From: Notospermus geniculatus
Lineage: Eukaryota; Nemertea; Pilidiophora; Heteronemertea; Lineidae
Assembly: GCA_002633025.1 (NCBI GenBank)
Contig: NMRB01000003.1
Span: 90,531 to 154,530 of the forward strand
Reading direction: 5' to 3'
Length of the DNA stretch: 64,000 nucleotides
Shown one piece after another: positions 36,301 through 49,147 of the stretch. A program made the position numbers and the translations under genes. Within the stretch, counting starts at the first letter, position 1. Every line of letters starts with the position of its first letter. The notes under the pieces were generated by a model. The model had not been told where the DNA came from. It ran no database searches and worked only from the letters and a program-made list of their open reading frames with translations.

Positions 36301-39300
36301 AGTTTATGGACAGAACTCCAGAAAATCTTCCAATAGCATAAGAAACAATCAAATTCTACAGCAAACTATTTCAGATCCACTGATTTGATCACGAGACAGA
36401 TAGATTTTCTAACTTACGAAACGATTCAGGGGATCCCATTGTTGAGAAAACGCAGGATAAAAACTGAAGCCGCACATGCACATCCTCACGGAATGTATAC
36501 CTGGAAAGAGAGCAGGAGGTGTCTGAGGAGATTGCCAGGAATTTACTCAGAAATCACACGAAACAGGGTTCATCTGGTATTGGAATCCCAGTAGCAGATG
36601 CCATCCCTTAGGTTGACTATAGGCCAAGTCTACACTCTACCAAAACTTGATTAATATTTTGCCCTGACACTTCTGAAAATCATTTCTTCCATTCATACTC
36701 ACAAAGCATGGTGAGGCCTTGAAGACACTTTCTTCACTGAATTACTGAAGTAGATCAAGTCATTGAAGAAATGCTTCATCATATTCAACTCTTTCTCTGC
36801 CCACCTGGAATCAAATAGAATGGGTGAAGTCATACAGACTCAGTACAGGTACAAATTACAATACACTGTATACCACTACCAGAACCGTCCTTAGCTGACT
36901 GATGTAATTGGCGAGTGATGTACTCATGCATCAACAGGAACATAGAACAATCACCAATCTTTATTCTTCCTGGTGTTTACTACATACAGAGACATTGACA
37001 ATCTTAAGTATGTGAAAAGGCCAGGATTTGACATGAGCAAGTAAACCTAAAGATACAGCTAATCGCATGTTTTCCTAATCCAAGCAGAGACTAAACACAT
37101 TCAAATCCATGAAGATCACTTCATAGTAACAGACCTTTTTTCCCAAATACCGGTACATGTAATTGGTGACTGACATGTCCCTAAATTATAAGGGACATTA
37201 AACAGTCACCAATCTTTAATCTGCCTGGTGTTTACTACATACAGAGACATGGAGAATCTAAGTATGTGAAAAGGCCAGGATCTGACAGAAAATTTTGAAT
37301 CTTGATGGTAGAGCAATGATGAAGTATTCACTTAAAAGCGAGACCATTGCTCATTCAAGAATCATGAAATATCAAATGCCCGGTAACTTACATGAGTACA
37401 GAGTATGTGTCAGCACCACCTCTGTACTGCTGAAATGACCCAAACAACTTTGGCAGCAACCGTAACGAAACCACAACCGATCGGTGGTTAGCGACGTTTT
37501 CTATACAAGCCTCGATGAATGCCATTCTTATGCGCCTGTCGGTTGAGAAACACACGAGGGAACAGAGCGCCTTCTCCGCTTCCACGTCAAGACCTTCTGG
37601 AAGCTGGGCCTGAAACAAGAACAAAGTACATGTACACAGTCAGAGAACACTTACAAGACTTTGGAAATCTGACACACTGGCAGTAAGTTTGTTTTAAAGT
37701 ATGATTCACCCTAACTTCAACATGGGCAAAGTGCCAAGCTGTCGCAGTTACCGGTATCTAATGATGTTAGGGTAACTTGGTTTACTTTCCATGAGCCTAT
37801 AGCAAATCCAAGGTTGTGCTCAGTCAACTGGTAAATACTGTGGTTTAATCATTGTGTTCACTTGTGGTGTCTGTTGCACAGGATGGCACTTTGCCCATGT
37901 TGAAGTCAGGGTGAATCATACTTTAATGAAAAATTGTTGGAGAGAAAGAGAAGAAGACTTACAGCCACATCTTCCTGGACCAAGTCCCAGAGTAAAGTAC
38001 TTCCCTTCTTACACACATCATCGTATTTGAAGACACTCGACATGTTATCACAGCTGTCATCCTCATGAGGCTGTGCATGATGATGAATAACGGCTGTAAA
38101 TTAAAGTGATAACTTACAATGAATTGGTAACTGACACCGACAGGACATTCACAGTGTTATATCTAGGATTTCAGAAGGGCACGGTGCAAACTTTGTGAAA
38201 AGGGCACTTCAACCTAGAAAAGGGCACTTTTCATTCGCGACATTTCTTCTAACGGAATTTGAAAAGCTAAAAAGTTAAAAAGGTTTCTATAACTCCAGTC
38301 AACAGCCAATTTAAGCCAGTTTCTAAGGTGATATGACTAAAAGGGACCATGGCAAATGGTCTGGGGGTATAAAAACCTAAAAAAAAAAAAAAAAAAATAT
38401 TTTTTTTTTTAGTTTTAGGGCATGGCGCCCTAGGGGGTTAAAAAAGGGCACAATGGCGCCCCCTTTTGGGGGCATGGCGCGGCGCCACTCTAAAATGGCC
38501 TAGATATAACACTGATTCATATCGATAAAAACAGAAAGCAGATTCAGAGGGATATCACTCATGACATGTCACTTACCTCTCGGTATGGGCAGATGGGAAT
38601 GATACATCGATGCCATGCTCGCCAAGTGTTGGACTTGAGGACTGAAATGCGCATGAGCGTGCGCACGCACTTGGGCGTTGATGCGAGCCAGTTCATCATC
38701 ATCACTTAGGACATCCTCGCCTTCGAAGTCCGCCATGTTCTTCACAGACTTTGTACTGATACGTGAGCTGTTACAGCTGCCATCGTCGGGGCTGAGAATA
38801 TCATCGATAAACTCACTATAAGGGAAGAAATTGCATAACCATTAACTAATAGCGTGATGTGAACACAACTTAGTTTTGTCCCCGAATCTCCCGGCTATTT
38901 CAACAATAACACTTGTTACAGGAAAGTCACTGAATCAGACTGTCATATTCTCTGCTGCGCCTCACCATTGAACCAATTTTTCCCCAATTCACTTTCAATT
39001 TAGAAAGACATGAAAGAAAAGATTCATTAATGGAAAGAAAATAACAGAACGCTTACCTCTGCATTTGCCTGTGATGTCTATGAGCCTGAATCCTTTGTAA
39101 ATAGTTAGTACAGTCGTACACTTCAGTCTCCACACTGCTGTCAACGAACTCCTGCGAGGAGCTTGGTGAAGTCACATGAGCTCTTGTCGGAAGCTCTTTC
39201 ATCGTGGGCACGATGCCATCGTCATCCATAGATTCCTGGAATGATGAGAGACGATTCGAATGATAAGGGACAGCTGTTTTTTTCCATCATCAGTTATCTG

Positions 39301-42300
39301 TAGATCATAACTGACAGTGTTCTTCACAAGGATCTTGGATGGTTGACCACAGCACAGAGCTCTGCTCTTTTTCAGTTTCAGTAAAAGGACATATCCACTG
39401 CTGAGATGGGGGGCATGACAATTGAAGTAATAGCTCAGTGAATGTACTATGAAGTACACAGATTGTACAGTATGGCTCATCTTATTATCTACCACACTCC
39501 CCTGATCTTGAGTAGAGATAGTTCCTTTCACCATTGGAGGGAAGGCAGAGCTAGGCTTTGTCCGACCGGCTGCACCCCCCTCCCCCAACTTCTTGTTTTT
39601 CCAGTAACATGAGCACATTGGTAAACAAAGGACGTCCCTCACATTTTAAGATGAAGACAGTGTGACTCAAACAACCATGCATTTATAGATGACCAGTTTA
39701 GAGCTTGTGCAGATGATGCCATCACAGGAAAATCCGCCATCTTGACGGTCAAATGACGTCATCGACCCACGTGGTGCACTTTGTCGTCAGCACAAACGGA
39801 GTGTGTGTGACTTCAACGATGATGTGATATACATGTGGCACACTTTGTCGTCGACGTCAACATGGTGGAGTCGACTGCTGGCCAAAAGTGACGTCATATG
39901 AGCCACTGCACAAGCTCTATACAAACAGCGACAACAACAGTAGACAACTTCTCCTGGAAATGTTTTAAAGCCCCTCTGTATTGAATTTTACGGTATTTTC
40001 AAAATGTTAGGAGAGTGCACGTAGAGGTCTCATAGCTCGTGAAGGTCCCCAAAATGCTTGTCTGATATGTGCTTCAGAGGAACAAGGCCTAGTTTTCAGC
40101 ACACATTAAAGAAACTGCAGGGAGAGCTCTAATGTCTTCAGATAGAACGTAGTTCATTTTACACTACACTGACGTCATGACGTTGTTTTTTCCAAATTGA
40201 ATACAGGGGGGCTTTAAGAATGCCAGGCCATTCAAACAATGTGCATGTAACCACTGCAGCATCATCAGGTAGTACTGCAACGTCGTCATTACTTTACAAA
40301 AGGCAAAGCTTGGTGACTTTTTGAGAGAGGGAGAGACTGCGTGAATGTACCGACTTACATATGGTAATCAAGTGTAGAGACAATAACTTGGCAGACAACA
40401 ATCTTGCCTGGACATAGAACCATAAAAGTACAACGGATACAGAACACGTATATGTACAGTGTACATCAGCTGTATTTTTTTGCTTTTGCATATACATTGA
40501 TTAAAGCGTACACATGAAAGTTATGTACTCCAAAACCACTAAAGGGGGATAAGGTCTGCTTAACAGACATGCGGAATGTGAAATATGCCATTCCCAGCGG
40601 TGAGCCAGAGTAAAATAACCTGCCACTTCAAGAATAGGATGTGAAGGTAGGAGACATTGAAGCACTGCAGTAAAGCTTGACTGAATCTGAGAATGCTGAG
40701 GGCTGTATGCTAGTTTAAACTGAGACTTGATTAGAGGAACCCAGGGGAACCACAAAAGGCAATTTAAATACCTACTCTCTCTAAGGTTGGGACACATGTG
40801 CAATAGAACCTCCTTTAAAGGACACCAAGGTTGGGACACATGTGCAATAGAACCTCCCTTAAAAGGACACCTTTGTAGTGTTAGGAGGACACCATGGTTC
40901 ACCCCCCCCCCCAATTTGTCATTTCTACTAATTTTGCCCTCTGTAATCAGGACCCCTCACTCTAAAGGAGAGTATCTTCAGTCCTCAAGATGCCCTTAAT
41001 AGAGATTCCACTGCCCACAGTATACTTTACATGTTAGTCATGCAGGGCAACTGGCCTCAAGGATTCAAACTTAAAACAGTCAAAAAAGTTAAACAAGCAA
41101 GGTACCGTAGGTATTTTTGCAACCATGAAAAGTCCACCTCAGACTCAGTCATTGACACACCGTGAGCCAAGCACTACACAAAGACTGGCCCCTCTAAAGC
41201 AGGCATGAACGACCTACCACAAGAGGTTCAGAACGATGGTGTTGGTCACCTTCTTCTACCACGACACGACTGCCCTCTTTGCTTGTTTTCTTAGGCCGTC
41301 TGCGTTTGTCACTTGCCTGAGAAGAATCCATTTCACCGATGTGTCTGCTGTGATGTCGATGATGACACGGACGCTCTGGCGTGATCTCCTCCTCCTCCTC
41401 GTCATCTTCTTCCCCATCACTTTCCTCAGTACTTATTTCAGCATCGCCCTCGTCGCCAGAATGCGACGCATGGACGATCTTCAAATTCTGTCGCTTGAAT
41501 CGCTGGGCGATGCGACCAGCAGTGTCCATCTGGCATCGATGGACTCGGACCTGTCCAGGTGATGACTCGCACATCTGCTCCGTCTCCGACATTCCCTCGT
41601 TTTCGCTCTCACTCTCACTTCCCGACTCCTCGCTGTGATCTATATGATCAACATGATGGGGTCTGATCCGATGTCGGTGATGTCTGCGATGGTGGCAGTG
41701 ATGATGGCTGTGACCATGGTGATGCATCTCGTCACTCGGCAGGCTGTCTTCACTGACGTTACTGAGATCACTGTTAGCACAGAGGCTGCTGTTTTCTGAA
41801 TCTTCCGTCTGGGACACATGGATCTCTTGGTTGTTCATTCTAACATCTTCATCGCTGCATGGGCTGTTCGGGTGCTCAGGATTGACCTGAAGAAAAATTA
41901 AGCAAAAATATTCTAATTCACTTCCAAAAATGACAACTTGCGCATCAAACACCATTTGCATTGTCACAATCTTACACTGTGCCTCATGGAGTGATCATCA
42001 AATTTCCAATGAATTTCAAGATACAACGACAATACTGAACTAACCTTCCTGCTGTCACCTTTTGATCTTCCCTTACGAATCTCATCCGACTTTTCACTTG
42101 GGCTGATGTCATGTTTCCCTGGCTCACCGACCCCAGCACCTGTGGCAGAAGATATGCATACAAGATATTTAATCGAGAGCAGGCCTTGAGACATCAGCCC
42201 AGTTTTCACAGTAACTCTCTCATCAGCAACCTCACATCTTGTACCATACATGAAGAAAAATTTGCAGGAATTTTCAAGTTCTAAGATCAGCTGGATTCTC

Positions 42301-44340
42301 CATTTGAACCGACACAAACACAGGTGGCTCACCTTTTTCAATATCTTCATTTTCCTTCACAATAGCTGTATACTGTCCATGGCCATGTTGTGCCACTGCT
42401 GAAACACTTGCTCGATTACCACTAGCGGATGTCCAAACACGCTTTATCAGGTTCGATGCTAGATATAAAGTCTTTAGGAAAAGAAATTCGACATCATTAG
42501 TTAGTGTACATGTCGGCAGTTTTCTGAGAAAAACTCATTCACATGAAGGAGCACCTGCATACTGAGTGTAATTTTAATAAAATCAAAAGTGTACGGTAAC
42601 CGTCGTTTACACCCACGCAGCTGATAACGAGACCAATTGAAAGCAACATGACAAACCTGTTCCGTGTGCATAGACGGTTCCAATCCTGATATCAACTTGA
42701 GTAGATGTTGAACACGTTCAATATCGAGATTCTTGATAAGTGATATCAATACATCATGGACTTGTTTTCCACAATGTTTCAACTGTAAAATCGAATAAGT
42801 CAAATGAAGAAACATCCCAACTGGAAACACAGCCTCGTGTTGAGAAACTGATCAGAATCACCAGGTATTTGAGAAAACAAGTTGAGGTGCCAATGGGTCA
42901 TTCTAGTCAACCTATAGAAGAATCCCACTGACGTCATCAAATTATGTGACTGGCCGTCAAAATGACGCAAACTGGCGACAACAGAGTGCTACACGTGGAT
43001 TGACATTACGCCTCACGTGACGAGATAGCACAAGAAATAATGTCATCGCGTCATCGTGACCTTCCTTCAGGAAACACGTGGTCAATTTGACGGCCAATGT
43101 GGCCTATATGACGTCACATGGGAAACCTCTACAGGCTAGTTCAAATGAAATTTTTGACAAAACCACAACTCGATGTCCATTCCTACCTGAGAGGCAGCCC
43201 AAATACAGTCAATATGTTCATTGGTTATCCGTCCTTCAACAGCGAGGAAATTCAAGATCATCTGACTCTGTTTGATTATCTGTAAAAGGAAGTTTGAAAC
43301 CAATAATTAGGTGTGCATCATATTTGGGTGGATCAGAGCAAAGGCTGCCAAGTGATGAAGATGCAATTCGAGGAACCTCTCAGTACAGACATCTCTGTCA
43401 GGGGAACACCTCTCTATTGAGACCATCAAGCTTAATCCTAAGTCCTAAGGTATTTCTATTCATTCTGACCTCTGTGATCAGGACACCCAGCATCTCTGTC
43501 CAAAAGGTGTCATTATAGACAGGTTCAATTGGACTCTTTAGGCTGGGATTTCACTGAGCGGAGAGAATTTGCATCACTTACCTCAATATGCAAATTAGGA
43601 CCAAAGATATGTTCCAGAAGTTTGTTCTCGATAAGCCATGAGGCGAGCTTGTTCCCTGTACTCTCAGCATCAACTATTGTCTCACTATTGCAGTTCTCAT
43701 TGTACATGTTGATTTGGTTCTGAAAAGGCAAACAAAATAGACCCTATTATGTCATGGTGATCTGCATGGTGTAAAAGGTATCACAAAAAAAGATCAGCAC
43801 TGCCATAAAGATAAAGATAAAGATAATATATTTGTAAAGCGCATAAAATCCACACTGCCATGGCTCTGAACACATCGGATCCACATCCCTGATTCTTCAA
43901 AATACTGGTCGGTGAGACGGTGATGATTTCTTATCTGATTTTGCTCCCATTCATTGACAGGATTTTTGAAATGACCCCTGTCTCAGCACCTCATATTCAG
44001 CACTGAATGAGGGATTCCAGCGTGATATCTCCTGAACATCTGTCACAGATTCAAGTCCCATCACCAATGGACTACACTTCAGGAATGCAAAAAGCCAGGT
44101 GGAAATTGAAACCACATGAGAGAGTTGTGCCTACATTTTGTACTTACATTTATCTGACTGATTCCAGCCATTCGTATTGTGAGTGTAGAACAGGTGAAAT
44201 ACTTAAATGCTAAATTCAACACCTCGGAGTCGTACGTCGCAGCGGTGTCCAACGGTTCCTTCACCGCAGCCCACATCAGATCTGTCATGTTTCTAGAGCC
44301 AGCCATTCTGAGATCTTTATCAGAGAGTTTACACATATAC
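33371..44340 (-). CDS. USP34: USP34 exon block, copy B (20 exons, last one truncated)
   Basis: Same exons as copy A: 44148-44340, 43582-43719, 43187-43279, 42657-42782, 42333-42471, 42045-42139, 41218-41886, 39057-39235, 38577-38815, 37963-38093, 37392-37609, 36703-36804, 36418-36500, 36025-36179, 35781-35897, 35269-35368, 34982-35040, about 34357-34559, 33832-34104 and a partial exon 33507 to about 33372. The first exon joins the single-copy N-terminal exons in phase: …SHII ends in AG, and G|TATATG gives R-Y-M. The last exon loses its 3' part and its donor at the junction with copy A. All other exons are open, and changes against copy A are mainly third-position. Four transposon-like insertions are present here but not in copy A. 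Confidence 0.92.
34629..34823. mobile_element. Copy-B-specific fold-back insertion
   Basis: The ends GGCGACTTTACTGCCGTTAGAGG and, on the other strand, GGGAGACTTTACCGCCATAAGAGG form imperfect inverted repeats around a body with several TGACGTCAT-like motifs. Copy A lacks it at the matching site (about 24594). The flanks have drifted, so the target duplication cannot be read. Confidence 0.65.
35421..35550. mobile_element. Copy-B-specific Harbinger-like MITE, 130 bp
   Basis: Ends AGGCCCGTTTCCACT… and …AGTGGAAACGGGCCT are near-perfect inverted repeats extending about 40 bp. It is flanked by TTA on both sides (35418-35420, 35551-35553), the PIF/Harbinger signature. Copy A shows the uninterrupted site at about 25190 (CAAACACTATGCATG). 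Confidence 0.85.
37697..37923. mobile_element. Copy-B-specific mariner-type MITE, 227 bp
   Basis: Inverted ends AAGTATGATTCACCCT / AGGGTGAATCATACTT continue for about 40 bp (ACTTCAACATGGGCAAAGTGCCA). It is flanked by TA on both sides (37695-37696, 37924-37925). It interrupts the single 35-bp unit that is fourfold in copy A. Confidence 0.85.
38152..38514. mobile_element. Copy-B-specific element, CAGTG ends, 5-bp TSD
   Basis: 363-bp insertion with ends CAGTGTTATATCTAGG / CCTAGATATAACACTG, flanked by ATTCA on both sides (38147-38151, 38515-38519). The body has an A-run directly facing a T-run and GGCGCC-rich stretches. Copy A has the empty site at about 27630 (GATATTCATGTC). Confidence 0.8.
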
Positions 44341-44824
44341 CTGTAAAAATTCAAAGACTGAAACTAAACCTACCAACAATGGGGGGGGGGAGGGGTAACG
44401 CACCTGAACCGAAGAACAGCTGACCAACGGTGGTGGAGAATTATTATAATACTGGGCAGGAGTTTATTGACCAGGAAGACTCAGAAAATCTTTTCAGGAT
44501 ACACAAGGAAGTTTCTTTTCATCTTTGAAATCGACAGAAGCGATACACTAAACATACAGGGAATTCACAAGATATTCCAACTTCCTGAGATGACTGTATT
44601 ATTGCTTTCAGAACAAAGACAGATTATACAAAAAATCTGTGACAGTTACGGTTTCGACAGCTCAGGATATGGACATGCTTCTGTCTTCATAATGGTTGAT
44701 TCCTATTTCACACTTTCACAATTCGCCTCCTAATACAAACCCCATAACTAACCCTAACCATTTGAGGGTAAACTGGGAAAGGGTGAAATGTGAAGAGATC
44801 CTTGATAAGATGAGCCTTCCTTAC
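44341..44824. other. USP34 intron at the right edge of unit B
   Basis: Single-copy intron. It begins with the acceptor of exon 44148-44340, then GGGGGGGGGG at about 44380. The open plus-strand frame near 44467-44733 has no recognisable features, and I do not treat it as a gene. Confidence 0.5.
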
Positions 44825-47103
44825 CTTATAATGTGAGATCTAAGGGGAACAATATACTGCATTACTGTCGGGATATTCATCCATAATCGTAGCTGAAGAA
44901 CACAAAGCAGATTGTTAGCAGAGGCAATAAGGTGAACCAAAACTAAAACTTTCCTTTTTCACCAAGGAAGACGACCCAATTACCATTTAACCCAGTCACA
45001 GCCAGATTGGATATGTCAGTGTACTCACTTCAGGTATTTGAGCAACTACTCGAATTCAAAACATACCGTATTTCACAGAAAATCACCATTGACAAAAACG
45101 TACTTCAGAGATCTGAATTGTCCTACTTTTGTACTTACATTCGCAATAATGGTGATCAGAGTATGAGCCACGTAGAAGGGCAAGTTGTCTGGGTTCCCTG
45201 TATCAAAGCAGTTGGCTATAGCTATCAGGCCAGTACTATCACAGAAAAAACAAACGTTCCTCAACAAGTATAAGGGAATCTCGGTGTCCTAGAAACAAAG
45301 AGAATCACGGTAAAGATGGCATGGCCTCAGGTCAGGATGTTGTTCGTATTAACTGTGAGGAGTTGAGTGACATATTACATGTATGAGTTGTTCAATGTTC
45401 ATTACAAGAAGGAATTCCCCACCAACTTGAAACTAGGAAGTCCATGACAGACATGATGGAAAGTGCAACCTGTAACAGCAGACAATTGGACAGACAACAC
45501 TTAATACAAACGGAACAATCATGACACTAACCGATATCTCGCAGTAGTTGTTCAAAGCATTTGCTTCCTGTTGTGACAGCTCCTGAAAGAGTACAAATGA
45601 TCACTCACTGCACCACTGTTTTAAGAATGCGATACATTGATATTTAATGGAATTAGAAGAGGATGTACATGGAACAGAATGTGACAAAAGCTGAAAAGGC
45701 GGGCTTAAATTACCTCAGTGAGATAATGACTAACAAAAGTTCCATAGGGAAGAGTAAGTTGGTTAGCAATGATCAGGGCTTATATTCATACAACTAAGTC
45801 AAAGTGTGACACTCATACTTCTTCAACACAAAAGATAAGTACCGGTACCACACTTTGCTTTAAGTACCGGTATGTTTATGAATATGGACCCAGGTGAACT
45901 AGGAATGCATCTTATGCAGAAAGGGGATGACGTGTAAAATGACTACACTGGGGTAGATGATCATAAAGTCAAGTCATAAAACATTTTCTGGGTGTTAATT
46001 TGTGAAGCCGGATATCACATGTGAGGTAATTATCACATCCCCACCTGGTGAAACATTACACTATGAATTATACAATACAGTGTGGCACAGAACCACATTA
46101 GCTAAACATGGGCCATATTTCTGGGCTATCTTGAACATACATTAACAGGTATTTGTAATACATGTACTTCTGAACTTCTCCATTTTCACGACTTTCACCC
46201 AAATATCATTACTTTTCCAACTGAATATCAACATTCTTACACCAACTTCACTCAACTTACCTCTAGGGAGGAGTGAACCATGTGTTTATAAGCCATATAA
46301 GGTGGGAAATTCATCAAGAAAATCTTGGCTATAAACTGTAGAAGCTTGTCTTTTTCTTCACTGTTCCATACTTCAGACTCCTCGCTCTCCATCTCATCCT
46401 CCTGTCGTGGTTTCTCGACACATTTTTCAACTGGCTGTGCAGCATCCTCTCCCTGCATTCCACCATCTCCTCTAACATCAGTTTCTTTTGAGTCTGGTTT
46501 ATCGGCAACCTCGCCATCACCTGCAACAATAGGAAGCATCTGGTGGCATTCGCTTATTGGTTAGTCTCATTACAGATTCATAAAAATTATGAAATCTAGG
46601 ATGCCTAAACAAGTGAAAAAGGGAGAGAAATAATGATCTTTCCAGTGTAACATGACTTCCCTACCTTGACTTTTCTTATCACCATCTGTTTTCTCTTCCT
46701 TGCTTGTTTCGGTGTCAACTCCCTTTTCATTATCATCAGGGACCTCATCCTTCTTTTCCCGAGCAATCTCCTTCTCATAATCAGCAGGCCAGGTCTTAAT
46801 GAACTTGATGCCTAGATTCAGGATAACCTGAACGATATTGTTCAATCGTTCGAAGTTTTTCATATCCCTGTAGCAACATGTGCATTGTCTGAAATTGCAA
46901 AAGCAAATTTGTAGAATCTGAATGACCATTTCACTGAAATAAAATGCACGAATTTCGGATAGGCCTACAAGTACAATACTCAATACTGGCTTGAAAAAAA
47001 GGTGAGACTCACCTCTGAGGCCATGCCTGTGTGTACAGAAGTACAGTGAAAATTTCACCCTTGCTCAAGTGCAATCCATCTCCTTGTTCACATCTGGCAT
47101 CAT
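44825..47103 (-). CDS. USP34: USP34, N-terminal exons
   Basis: Six exons: 47013-47103 (DARCEQGDGLHLSKGEIFTV), 46665-46888 (CTCCYRDMKNFERLNNIVQ), 46261-46520 (KLLQFIAKIFLMNFPPYMAYK), 45532-45582, 45139-45288 (FYVAHTLITIIAN) and 44825-44892 (PTVMQYIVPLRSHII). They match the human N-terminus in order. Between the second and third blocks the protein is acidic and Lys/Glu-rich, as in the weakly conserved stretch of human USP34. The first exon listed starts in mid-codon after CCATAG, so at least one more coding exon with the start ATG lies further right. I could not identify it with confidence; an ATG at 47219-47221 in an AGGCCT-rich stretch is unlikely because it would need read-through of the intron. 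Confidence 0.92.
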
Positions 47104-49147
47104 CTATGGAAAAAAATATGAAGAATGTGTCATGACACATCACGACTTTAACATGTTTAATTGACACTTTTGACAGTAGCCTGTAGCTAGGCCTAGGCCT
47201 AAATCTCCTTTCGCCAGCCATGGATTATGGAACCAGGAAAGTGTGAGTGACCATTCTCATGGCCATGGTGACAGAATCCACTTTTTGAACGACATCCGAT
47301 GCAGTTCCAGCAGGGATTGCGCTAGGATGAAATTTTCTTTAGCCACAGCAATGGAAATGCATTGGATCACTCTGATTTTCTTTAGCCACCGACGTGAATT
47401 TTCATCATTTTCCTGGTCGTTTTCGAAGATTTCTACCCATTTTGGGTCGTGGCTAATGCTAGCGCAATCCCTGAAGTTCCAGCCTTTCCAGATCCAATCA
47501 TCCACCACACCCGCCCACGACCGTTCCACCACGTCTTCGTACACTGTTGATACATTCATGATCACAACAACTCATTTGCATATCTGCGTGATCTAGGTCA
47601 CGGACTCGCGGCTGTGAGAAAACACTGATCGCAATGTTTGAAGACGGGCCCGGCATAAAACTGAACGATATTAGATAAACCGAAGCACTTATTTTACATT
47701 TGNTGGGCAATCTGAGACTCTGTATGCGCGCTATGTAAAAGTCAGTTTGTAAAAGCAAAAGCGGAGCATACAGAGTCCCAGTTACTGAGACTAATGGCCA
47801 TGGTGACAGAATCCACTTTTTGAATGACATCCGATGCAGTTCCAGCCTTTCCAGATCCAATCATCCACCACACCCGCCACCGTCCGTCCATCCACCAGAT
47901 TGACCGCACGCGCAAAAGCATGAAGCCTGGCTAGGCCGGCCTAGGCCTACAATGGCCTAGTAGGCCTAGGCCTACCGTTATACCGGCGTTCCGTAGGCTG
48001 GCTGAATGAATGAAGTAGGCCCAGTGTCCAGCATGCAATAGACCCCTTGCGCTTATCAGCCCAGGGTGTCAACATTAGCCTCGCCCTAGGGGGCCTAATG
48101 CATTTGTACAGTTGGCTCCTGTGCTTACCGTCGGCACAATGCACTAGGCCCAAGGTTTGTTTACACCTTCTGGCTGTAATGGCCGACTTGCGCAAGTGGT
48201 CTATGCCGATGGGCCTTTTATCATTTTCACATGCATTCAACACGGAGTGCATGCACGCGTGCATCATCATGTGCATGGCGTGCATCCAGCATNCACGTTG
48301 CGCCGTTCGTAGCACCGTCAGATGGCGTATCAAATTGACCCAGTTAGTATGATTACCATGAAATGCATTACTTGGAACGGTCGTGCGCCACCGTCCGTCC
48401 ATCCACCAGATTGATCGCACGCGCAAAGCCTGGCTAGGCCTACATGGCCTAGGCCTACCGTTACCGGCGTTCCGTAGCTAGGCTGGCTGAATGAATGAAG
48501 TAGGCCCAGTGTCCAGCATGCAATGCCGATGGGCCTTTTATCATTTTCACATGCATTCAACACGGAGTGCATGCACGCGTGCATCATCATGTGCATGGCG
48601 TGCATCCAGCATGCATCGGGCGTATTTTTCTTGTGCAGATTGAGATTCAGTTCATTTTCTACGAAAACGTACGCAATTCCAACAGGTTTAGCAAGTCAGC
48701 ACACACGTCACACATTATTGGATTCTATAATCTATTTAATGGGTAACAGTGTGCAACAAATATTCATGTAATTAAGATTGTCAACTGCATTATTGTTCTC
48801 ATTTTCTTTCATTTTGGACAGCTCACTGTCCCCGCCATTTTGCAATTTACGTCACGATTGCATGGTCAAATAATTGAAAGATATAAACTCAATATTTCAT
48901 AACCTTTGAAATGTCATTCAATTTTCTTTCAACCATTCACTTGAGTAATAATTATCACTCCAATTTCTTAGGGGTTACTAGCTGTTCTAATGTGAGTATC
49001 TAATTACTACATTAAATATTGGTATCAGTTTTGAGAGTATTTCAGTGAACCGGCTTACCTGGTTCATTGGACGGCCGACGGCGGCGCTGACGTTGTGCAA
49101 AAGTTCCACATTGACCAAAGGTGGCGACACCGTACGGTGCTCATGGC
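47104..49147. other. Spacer with local duplications around two n bases
   Basis: The start exon and promoter of USP34 should lie here. The segment ATGGCCATGGTGACAGAATC… occurs at about 47259-47310 and again at 47795-47846, with an n at 47703 between them. The segment CCGTCCATCCACCAGATTG… to GCATGGCGTGCATCCAGCAT occurs at about 47880-48292 and, in shortened form, at 48390-48612, with an n at 48293. These look like gap joins between overlapping contigs. The rest is AT-rich without coding signal. Confidence 0.5.
47311..47474. mobile_element. hAT-like MITE with empty site nearby
   Basis: 164-bp insertion with ends CAGGGATTGCGCTA / TAGCGCAATCCCTG, flanked by the 8-bp direct repeat AGTTCCAG (47303-47310, 47475-47482). 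CAGGG ends and 8-bp duplications are typical of hAT elements. The local repeat of this segment has the same site without the insertion, with one AGTTCCAG at about 47838-47845. Confidence 0.75.

Larger units (their letters stand above)
33372..44350. repeat. Tandem duplication unit B (about 11.0 kb)
   Basis: Second copy of the block described for 23342-33371. It is longer by about 0.9 kb because of insertions at about 34629-34823, 35421-35550, 37697-37923 and 38152-38514 and a few smaller indels, for example about 38928-39030 and 43795-43850. The left boundary falls inside an exon; the right boundary lies in the intron just beyond the acceptor of exon 44148-44340. Confidence 0.95.

Noticed and set aside
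23342-44350. Interpretation as two separate USP34 paralogues
   Set aside because: Neither unit has its own N-terminal or catalytic exons; only the internal block is doubled.
44467-44733. 88-codon plus-strand frame in a USP34 intron
   Set aside because: No recognisable domain, no second copy to test conservation, and unremarkable length for AT-rich intron sequence.
47009-47221. ATG at 47219-47221 as USP34 start
   Set aside because: The frame crosses a clear acceptor (CCATAG) and an AGGCCT repeat, and the residues before DARCEQGDG show no likeness to the family; a separate upstream first exon is more plausible.
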